This document shows positions 45,126 to 50,387 of a DNA stretch of 50,387 nucleotides, one piece after another. A program made the position numbers and the translations under genes. Numbering within the stretch: the stretch's first letter is position 1; the number at the start of each line of letters is the position of its first letter. Source of the stretch: Bacteroidaceae bacterium (GTDB lineage Bacteria > Bacteroidota > Bacteroidia > Bacteroidales > Bacteroidaceae); assembly GCA_024398715.1 (NCBI GenBank), contig JAKSIP010000015.1, positions 1 through 50,387 of the forward strand, given 5' to 3'. Under the pieces are notes generated by a model that saw only the letters and a program-made list of their open reading frames with translations, was not told where the DNA came from and ran no database searches.

Positions 45126-47186
45126 ATGGACAATATATTTGAAGAACTGAAAGGAAAAAAGGAAGCCCTTATCGGTAAGGTTTCGAAAGCTCATGAATTC
45201 GGATGGATTGACGAAACTCGATATAAAGAAATCATTGATAAGATAAACAATGACATTCTTACGATTGGTGTAATCGGGCAAATGAAATGCGGAAAATCCA
45301 CATTTTTGAATTCTTTTGTGTTCGAAGATGAAGTTTTGCCGTCAGCGACCACCCCTATGACAGCTGCTCTTTCCGTTATTACTTATGGAGAAAGTAAAAA
45401 AATAGTCGCTGAGTTCTATAATGAGGATGAGTGGGAGGAAATGAAGGCGCAGGCATCTAGAAATCTTGATGAAGTGTCCGGAAACACTCTTCAAGAGTCA
45501 AAAGTAAAAGCCGCAAAGGAGTTAGTTGAAAAATCCACCAAACTCGGTTCTTCAATTAATGATTTACTAAACAAAGGCAAGCAGGAAGATTCTTTCGAAC
45601 ATTTAATTGAGTATGTGGGAGCTGAGGGCAAATATGTTGCTATTACTAAATCTGTAGTCATATATTACCCCAAAGAATACTTAAAGGGTGTAGAGATTGT
45701 TGACACTCCGGGGTTTAATGACCCTATCGTTTCTCGAGAAGAAAGGACTAACGAATTCTTAAAAAAAGCTGATGTTGTCATAATGATGCTCTATGCCGGG
45801 CGTCCATTTGATTCTACTGACCGAGATATTATTTTTACAAATGTAAGGCAGTGCGGAATAGGTAAAGTAATCATTGGCATTAACAAGTACGACATTCCTT
45901 ATGAAAATGGCGAAACCGAGGACGAAATCAAAGAATATGTAAAGTCCGAATTAAAGAAGGCCTGCAAACTGTGCGATGACAGCACACTTGTTGAAATTCT
46001 TGACGAAACAGAACCAATTCCTATTTCGGCGGAAATGGCCCTTCTTTCTGAGCTACCAATGGCCAAGATTAATTCTGAGGAGCATTTGGACTTCAGTTGG
46101 AAACGATCCTGTGACACTTTTGAAATTAGCAATCAAAAGGAGATGCGCGATAAAAGTCATATCACTGATTTGATAAACGCAGTTAAATTGCTATTAGAAA
46201 AGGAAAAGGATGAAATTCTTTTCAAGAAACCTATTAACGCCATATTGGCGGCAGGCCACGAAAAGAAAGATGCAATTGAAAAGTCATTGAGAGAATCCGA
46301 AATTTTGCTATCAAATCTTAGCAAACCTAACGACGAACTCGAGGAGTGCCTTGATAATCTTAATCGAGCGAAGCGACGTCTTGACAACAAGATTGAGGCA
46401 CTTGATGACGATATGAATGACAAGTTTAAGAATTTGGTCAGAACCGGGAAAAACAACCTAGAGGATATCGTTGATGCTTCGTGCAACAGGATGGAGAGCA
46501 TTATTAACAATTGGTCCAAGGTGAAGTCGGTTGATGTAATTAAACCGGATCTTGAAAAAGAGACCCAGCGTCTTATGACCAGAGATATTAAGCGCGCCAT
46601 CGAAGAAATGAGTTCTTCTGCTGAAAGAAACACAAAAATTGCGGTTCAGGACTTTATGACAGAGGCCGAAGAGATATTAATGAAATATTTGCCCGAAGTC
46701 GATTCTGATGATGTTGTACGAAGTGTATCATCTAAGATAGATCTAGAAATCCAGAACTATGACTTATTTTCTTACGGTGGAGGCGATGCTCAAAATAAGA
46801 ATGGTATTTATGGAGCGCTGGCAAATGGCGCCATTATGGTATTAGGCGGGGCAGTCGGTATCGGTATAAAAGAAGGCTTAAAAGCAGGATATCATGCAAT
46901 AACTCACGAAAAAAAGAGAGAAGAACTTCTTGGGCACTTGATGGAATTAAGGAATATGGATATGACACCATATTTGGATACGGTCTTCTCAAGAAAGAAC
47001 GAGTTAATAGGTATAATCAAGAAAGCATTTATCACTGATTTGGTTGAGCCTATTGAAGAACAGGTTCAGGAAATATTGTCCAATACCAAGCAAAGGGAAG
47101 ACGAAAAGAAAAAGACCGAAGAGACTGTATCAAATCTTCATGGTGAATTGGCAAAGGTGTCTCAAGAATTGGATGAGCTTTCTTAA
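45126..47186 (+). CDS. Dynamin-like GTPase 3
   Basis: This 686-aa GTPase differs from the first two: its P-loop is GQMKCGKST (51-59), of the type in which Cys precedes GKST. Switch residues are in ATTPMTA (75-81), G3 is DTPG (193-196) and G4 NKYD (253-256). An insertion of about 80 residues lies between G2 and G3. The C-terminal half is helical with a hydrophobic segment (561-582, ALANGAIMVLGGAVGIGI) and a coiled-coil tail (about 650-686). I infer membrane binding by that segment and heteromeric assembly with GTPases 1 and 2. Its gene starts 1 nt after GTPase 2. Confidence 0.88.
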   Translation: MDNIFEELKGKKEALIGKVSKAHEFGWIDETRYKEIIDKINNDILTIGVIGQMKCGKSTFLNSFVFEDEVLPSATTPMTAALSVITYGESKKIVAEFYNEDEWEEMKAQASRNLDEVSGNTLQESKVKAAKELVEKSTKLGSSINDLLNKGKQEDSFEHLIEYVGAEGKYVAITKSVVIYYPKEYLKGVEIVDTPGFNDPIVSREERTNEFLKKADVVIMMLYAGRPFDSTDRDIIFTNVRQCGIGKVIIGINKYDIPYENGETEDEIKEYVKSELKKACKLCDDSTLVEILDETEPIPISAEMALLSELPMAKINSEEHLDFSWKRSCDTFEISNQKEMRDKSHITDLINAVKLLLEKEKDEILFKKPINAILAAGHEKKDAIEKSLRESEILLSNLSKPNDELEECLDNLNRAKRRLDNKIEALDDDMNDKFKNLVRTGKNNLEDIVDASCNRMESIINNWSKVKSVDVIKPDLEKETQRLMTRDIKRAIEEMSSSAERNTKIAVQDFMTEAEEILMKYLPEVDSDDVVRSVSSKIDLEIQNYDLFSYGGGDAQNKNGIYGALANGAIMVLGGAVGIGIKEGLKAGYHAITHEKKREELLGHLMELRNMDMTPYLDTVFSRKNELIGIIKKAFITDLVEPIEEQVQEILSNTKQREDEKKKTEETVSNLHGELAKVSQELDELS

Positions 47187-47225
47187 GCGGATGTACCTTC
47201 CATAAAGACGTATGTCGTTCATTTT

Positions 47226-47849
47226 ATGAAAAGCAGTTCTCCATTCTTTCATCCTTGGGTCGGCCCCAACTACTCTTCCGGAGGTATTTTCGGCAAGCGC
47301 ATTATGGTGCTCGGTGACAGCCATTACTGCGGGACACCGTGCGGAAAGTGCGGAGTGAATCCCAATCCGAAATGCAACAGGCTGACGTCTGATGTTATCG
47401 AATGGTGTCTTGACCCAAAGATTGAACGGGAAGGGTGGATGAACACCTACCTGAAATTCGAGAGGTCGCTCGTTGGCCACGAAACAACTCCTGAGGAAAG
47501 CCGGAATATATGGGACTCCATTATTTTCTATAATTTCCTGCAAGTGGCTCTTCACGGACCGCGTGAAGCTGGTACACCGGAGCAGCATCAGGCATCAATC
47601 GCGCCGTTCTTCAATGTTCTCAACACCTACCAGCCTGACCTGCTGATAGCATGGGGCAAACGCCTGTGGAGCAATCTTCCGAGCGAAAACTGGATTGACG
47701 GTTCAGAAGTTCAGGTTGATGGATACTATGTAGATAATGGTTATTATCGGTTGGACAATGGTAAGAAAGTGCGTGCAATCTGCGTATACCATCCTTCCGT
47801 TGGGTACAGTTGGGACTTTTGGAATCGCGTCATCGTGAATTTCCATTGA
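47226..47849 (+). CDS. Uracil-DNA-glycosylase-like protein with Cys cluster
   Basis: This 207-aa soluble protein has features of the uracil-DNA glycosylase superfamily: an early strand with MVLGDSHYC (27-35) in the place of the usual GxDPxP loop, IIFYNFLQ (99-106), LLIAWGKRLW (139-148), and a late YHPSVGYSW (188-196) resembling the HPSxx motif. Four Cys (35, 39, 42, 50) are clustered near the N-terminus, perhaps binding a metal or Fe-S centre, as in some UDG families. The gene has more G+C than the GTPase genes around it and lies after a 39-nt gap. Whether it cuts DNA bases or only shares the fold is not known. It sits within the GTPase operon. Confidence 0.65.
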   Translation: MKSSSPFFHPWVGPNYSSGGIFGKRIMVLGDSHYCGTPCGKCGVNPNPKCNRLTSDVIEWCLDPKIEREGWMNTYLKFERSLVGHETTPEESRNIWDSIIFYNFLQVALHGPREAGTPEQHQASIAPFFNVLNTYQPDLLIAWGKRLWSNLPSENWIDGSEVQVDGYYVDNGYYRLDNGKKVRAICVYHPSVGYSWDFWNRVIVNFH

Positions 47850-47878
47850 AAATCCTTTGACAAATAGTTTGTAATACG

Positions 47879-49141
47879 ATGCATAACACACTTATCTTCA
47901 TAATCATAATTGCTGCTTCTGTGGCAATCATGGTGACAGTGTTTTTTGTCGCAAAAAAGATGATTTCATCAAATCGCAGAAGATTAGAGAGAAGAGTACG
48001 GGATGAAATAATGATTCCTTTGCCAGACAACACAATCGACAGTTTTGCAGAGGAAAGACTTACGCGGACTTTTTTGAAAAAAATGTCAAACTTGGCAAGC
48101 AATGTCCAAAACCTGACATCGGCTGAAGACAGTTTGAAATTAAAGAAGGAAATTGCAGCTCAAAAGTTGGAATTCATGTATATGGTTCCTTTTTTGGCAA
48201 GTGCGAGGAATTCATCGGACTCAATTCAAGAGATTCAAAATATTTTTGCCACATATCGAGAATCCGGCAACATAAATTTAATGCGCCATGACAAGTCCGA
48301 ATCTAAAATTCTAGCAGGTGAGATTACGGAAGAAGAACGAGAGATAGATGGATACTCTTCTGACATCGAAAGAATTAAAAGGGCTGCCTATTCGGACACA
48401 CTGAAGGAGATAAAGGGGAATGGTACGAAGATTCTGTTCATGCAAAGTTTGATACGGAATAAGATTAGGGAAGGTAATTTACGAGATCTTTCCAATCAGG
48501 TAAGGGGAGATTTCGCCAAAATGCAACAACTAGGCAAAAGAGCGAACGAAATTCTGCAATATGTAAGGTACGTTGCATTCAGAAACATATATTTGGGGGT
48601 AGAGTTATTAGGCTTCATAAGAAATAATGTAGGTGGGCAGAGCCTTAATACAGAAAATGGTTCATTGAATATAGACTTGCCATTAGAGAGCCACGGGTCA
48701 TCGCTACAAATTGCAAGCACTAACATTTCAAATTTGTTTGATTCATTGTTTCGTAATTTTTCAAACACTGCTCAAACTCTGAGCGGATTTAAAATTGAAT
48801 CAAGAAAAGCGGTGATGTATGCTGCGATAGCATCACTGCTAGACTCTTTGAACGAAATACGGACAAAGAAAATACAAAACTCAGCAAAACGTCAAGAAGC
48901 ATACTTGAAGGATCTTGAAAGGAATGTTCCTAAACTTGAAATCGAAAAAGCGGCATTCTTGCGGGCCATCGAAATAATAAAAGCAATAATTGAAACTAAT
49001 AAAGGTTTTATCTCAATTTACGCTCCTTTGAGAGATAAAGTGTTTATTGAAGAAAGTCAGCAAAATATATCATTGCAAGATATAAACATGTTGGCACAAG
49101 CCGTTTCAGAATACAATAAAATAAGTCATTCAAAAATATAA
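47879..49141 (+). CDS. Membrane-anchored helical protein, unknown family
   Basis: This 420-aa protein opens with a transmembrane helix (LIFIIIIAASVAIMVTVFFV, residues 5-24) and a basic stop-transfer region (RRRLERR). The rest is predicted to be almost wholly helical and soluble, with charged coiled-coil stretches (LKKEIAAQKLEFMYMVPF, YLKDLERNVPKLEIEKAAF). No GTPase or catalytic motif is seen. It lies 29 nt after the UDG-like gene and 1 nt before the 130-aa gene. I infer a scaffold or membrane partner of the GTPases in the same operon. Confidence 0.7.
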   Translation: MHNTLIFIIIIAASVAIMVTVFFVAKKMISSNRRRLERRVRDEIMIPLPDNTIDSFAEERLTRTFLKKMSNLASNVQNLTSAEDSLKLKKEIAAQKLEFMYMVPFLASARNSSDSIQEIQNIFATYRESGNINLMRHDKSESKILAGEITEEEREIDGYSSDIERIKRAAYSDTLKEIKGNGTKILFMQSLIRNKIREGNLRDLSNQVRGDFAKMQQLGKRANEILQYVRYVAFRNIYLGVELLGFIRNNVGGQSLNTENGSLNIDLPLESHGSSLQIASTNISNLFDSLFRNFSNTAQTLSGFKIESRKAVMYAAIASLLDSLNEIRTKKIQNSAKRQEAYLKDLERNVPKLEIEKAAFLRAIEIIKAIIETNKGFISIYAPLRDKVFIEESQQNISLQDINMLAQAVSEYNKISHSKI

Positions 49142-49142
49142 T

Positions 49143-49535
49143 ATGGATAATCAAATTTCTATTAAGCAGACTATTGCATCTTTAATAAACAGCCATCCTC
49201 AAGAGTCATTGGCAGTTATCCAAGATGCTAAAGAATTCTACCTCCAGTGCAAACAAATGGATTTGGTGGCGAAACAATCAGATGAGAGATTAGCTGCCAT
49301 TGCCATGAAGTATAAAATTTGTGAGGATTTTTTAGAAAAGACTTTTGGCGAACGCGAAAAAGCTTTAAGTAATGATTATGCAGTACTAAACAAGGCAATT
49401 GAAACAAATGATAGGGAACTTATAATTCAGGCAATGAAAAATATTAGTAGCATTGTCGTTAAATCTCCTCTTGAAGATTTTGAGAGTTTTGTTCAGCTTT
49501 TCAATGATGAGTCAAAACCATTACTTGATTTTTAA
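49143..49535 (+). CDS. 130-aa helical protein, unknown family
   Basis: This 130-aa soluble protein is helical throughout (DAKEFYLQCKQMDLVAKQSD, ERLAAIAMKYKICEDFLE). It has no signal, membrane segment or known motif. Its place, 1 nt after the membrane-anchored helical protein and 11 nt before the second 72-aa gene, indicates a subunit of the same system, perhaps binding the cytoplasmic helical part of that neighbour. Confidence 0.7.
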   Translation: MDNQISIKQTIASLINSHPQESLAVIQDAKEFYLQCKQMDLVAKQSDERLAAIAMKYKICEDFLEKTFGEREKALSNDYAVLNKAIETNDRELIIQAMKNISSIVVKSPLEDFESFVQLFNDESKPLLDF

Positions 49536-49546
49536 TCATAAAAATT

Positions 49547-49765
49547 ATGTCACTTTACAGAGTAAGAACCAAGCGGCGCAAATGCTGCAACGGCGTAAAC
49601 ATTGAGGCAGGAATGGAGGTCCAGGTCGTGACCCCTGTAAATCAAACAGTACAGGTCAACAACTGGCAGTATGTTGAAGATGCGTACATGCGTATGTTCG
49701 GCATCTCGCTACGTAAGGCAAATTGCTTGAACACCAGTGATCTTGAAATCACGAAGTTGAAGTAA
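49547..49765 (+). CDS. 72-aa small protein, second copy of the paralogous pair
   Basis: This 72-aa protein (MSLYRVRTKRRKCCNGVNIE) shares length and core (MEVQV, DAYMR-M-F-G, KA-x-C) with the protein at 40855. It has four Cys (13, 14, 60 and one pair within KCCN), which the first copy only partly shares. Its base composition is richer in G+C than the genes just before it. It closes the operon and is followed by a hairpin at 49804-49826. Function unknown; the family resemblance to DUF6140 is from memory only. Confidence 0.75.
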   Translation: MSLYRVRTKRRKCCNGVNIEAGMEVQVVTPVNQTVQVNNWQYVEDAYMRMFGISLRKANCLNTSDLEITKLK

Positions 49766-49913
49766 TAGTGATCCCCAAAGTAGTCACAGGGAAGCGACAA
49801 ACTCACCAAAGCGCAAGATTTTGGTGGCGTTTTTGGATCACATTTTTGTGCGTTGATGTGTGATGTTTCACTGCTTGAAGAACTTAACTGTTAATCTGTC
49901 TGACCTTTCACCG
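49766..49913. other. Nested inverted repeat at the end of the GTPase operon
   Basis: No gene is seen here. An outer pair, GTGATCC (49768-49774) and GGATCAC (49835-49841), encloses an inner pair, CACCAAA (49804-49810) and TTTGGTG (49820-49826), the latter followed by GCGTTTTT. The inner hairpin fits a terminator for the operon. The outer repeat is less easily explained. Confidence 0.6.
49804..49834 (+). terminator. Probable terminator of the GTPase operon
   Basis: CACCAAA pairs with TTTGGTG over a 9-nt loop, followed by GCG and five Ts. The 7-bp stem is modest, but it lies about 40 nt after the last gene, where a terminator is expected. Confidence 0.6.
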
Positions 49914-50309
49914 TCATTGAAAGCCCACCCGGCAGTCCGAGCCTGTCCGGTGGCGGATGCGTTCGTGCTCGCAGTTTTCTACGAGTGACTTCAGGTCGAT
50001 GTGCTTTCTGCTGTCCAGAATGTCATCGACAATGCGCTTGCGTGCGATATTCTCTATCTGACCTCCGCTGAAGTCAAATTTGCTGGCCAATATCAACGCA
50101 TCACCTTCCTTCAGGTCCGGAAGCATGGACATCCAGATGTGCTTGCGTTCTTCGGGAGAAGGTTTCTCGAACTCAATCTTGTAGAGGAAGCGGCGGTCAA
50201 AGGCATCGTCCAGCGAGCCGGTCAGATTTGTCGTGGCTATCATGATGCCTTCAAGATTCTCCATTTCCTGCAGAATGATGTTCTGCATGGCGTTTTCCAT
50301 CTTGTCCAC
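49914..50309 (-). pseudogene. Truncated AAA+ ATPase, C-terminal fragment
   Basis: The open frame from GTG 50309 encodes 131 aa with the second half of an AAA+ domain: the sensor 1 strand GIMIATTNLTGSLDDAFDRR with arginine-finger residues, FLYKIEFEKPSPEERKHIW, and the sensor 2-like lid SGGQIENIARKRIV. In full-length Bacteroidales relatives this follows Walker A and Walker B motifs with a DEADA box. The upstream bases (50310-50387) instead read in this frame as Cys/Gly-rich sequence unlike AAA+, and a neighbouring frame carries TNVAS just before. So the gene appears cut or frameshifted near 50310, though the window edge limits certainty. Its G+C is higher than that of the GTPase genes. Confidence 0.6.
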
Positions 50310-50378
50310 TGCATAGAGGCCACATTCGTTCCGTAAGCACCCGGTGAAGCACGTATTTCCAGCCTGCCCCTCACTTTA

Positions 50379-50386
50379 TATCTTTG
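50379..50386 (+). promoter_or_regulatory. Possible -7 element at the window edge
   Basis: TATCTTTG at the last bases is an exact TAnnTTTG match, with a TTTC 19 bases upstream. It would drive a plus-strand gene beyond the window and lies in the sequence that replaces the missing part of the AAA+ gene. Confidence 0.35.
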
Positions 50387-50387
50387 C

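Noticed and set aside
41081..47186. Naming the GTPase operon as Eleos (LeoABC) or a known septin-like system
   Set aside because: It has three GTPases and extra membrane and UDG-like components, which do not match the gene content I know for those systems.

Overview
The window looks like a chromosomal segment of a Bacteroidota bacterium, order Bacteroidales (Prevotella/Bacteroides-like). Supporting signs are the many promoters of the form TTTG-N19-21-TAnnTTTG, the absence of clear Shine-Dalgarno sequences, and families typical of the order: fimbrillin-like and FISUMP lipoproteins, DUF4493 and PCMD surface proteins, an SLBB polysaccharide exporter, a V-type ATPase with a DUF2764 subunit, a GT3-type glycogen synthase and an S16 protein with a long Ala/Lys/Glu tail. 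No rRNA, tRNA, CRISPR array, IS element or integrase was recognised.

Layout. 1-1040 (minus): the 5' part of a fimbrillin-like lipoprotein gene, preceded by a 44-aa peptide gene. 1459-4605 (minus): SLBB exporter and initiating sugar transferase. 4823-7387 (plus): fabD and a GH13 amylase-like enzyme. 7396-10084 (minus): TlpA-like lipoprotein, prs, ruvC. 10149-21963 (minus): a long operon with V-ATPase subunits E, DUF2764, A, B, D, I, K, then glycogen synthase and glycogen phosphorylase. 22181-23903 (plus): rpsP and a PTS EIIC-like membrane protein. 24008-32278 (minus): five genes for DUF4493/PCMD lipoproteins and an outer-membrane barrel. 32594-40423: accessory lipoproteins, a 35-aa membrane peptide, a Ser/Thr kinase divergent from an outer-membrane protein, a putative regulator, and a leucine-rich-repeat lipoprotein with a duplicated Pro/Glu/Gln linker.

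The most unusual region is 40510-49765 (plus). One consensus promoter, preceded by three ATGAACC repeats at exact 11-bp spacing, appears to drive a tightly packed operon. In order it encodes a small hydrophobic ORF broken by an in-frame TGA, a 72-aa protein, a dynamin-like GTPase, a membrane-anchored coiled-coil protein, a second GTPase with its own transmembrane and coiled-coil stalk, a third GTPase, a uracil-DNA-glycosylase-like protein with a Cys cluster, a membrane-anchored helical protein, a 130-aa helical protein, and a second 72-aa protein paralogous to the first. It ends at a nested inverted repeat, next to a truncated AAA+ ATPase fragment. I infer a multi-GTPase membrane-remodelling system, perhaps protective (phage defence or envelope repair); the function is not shown by the sequence.

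All family calls are by eye from motifs and known family features; no search was run.
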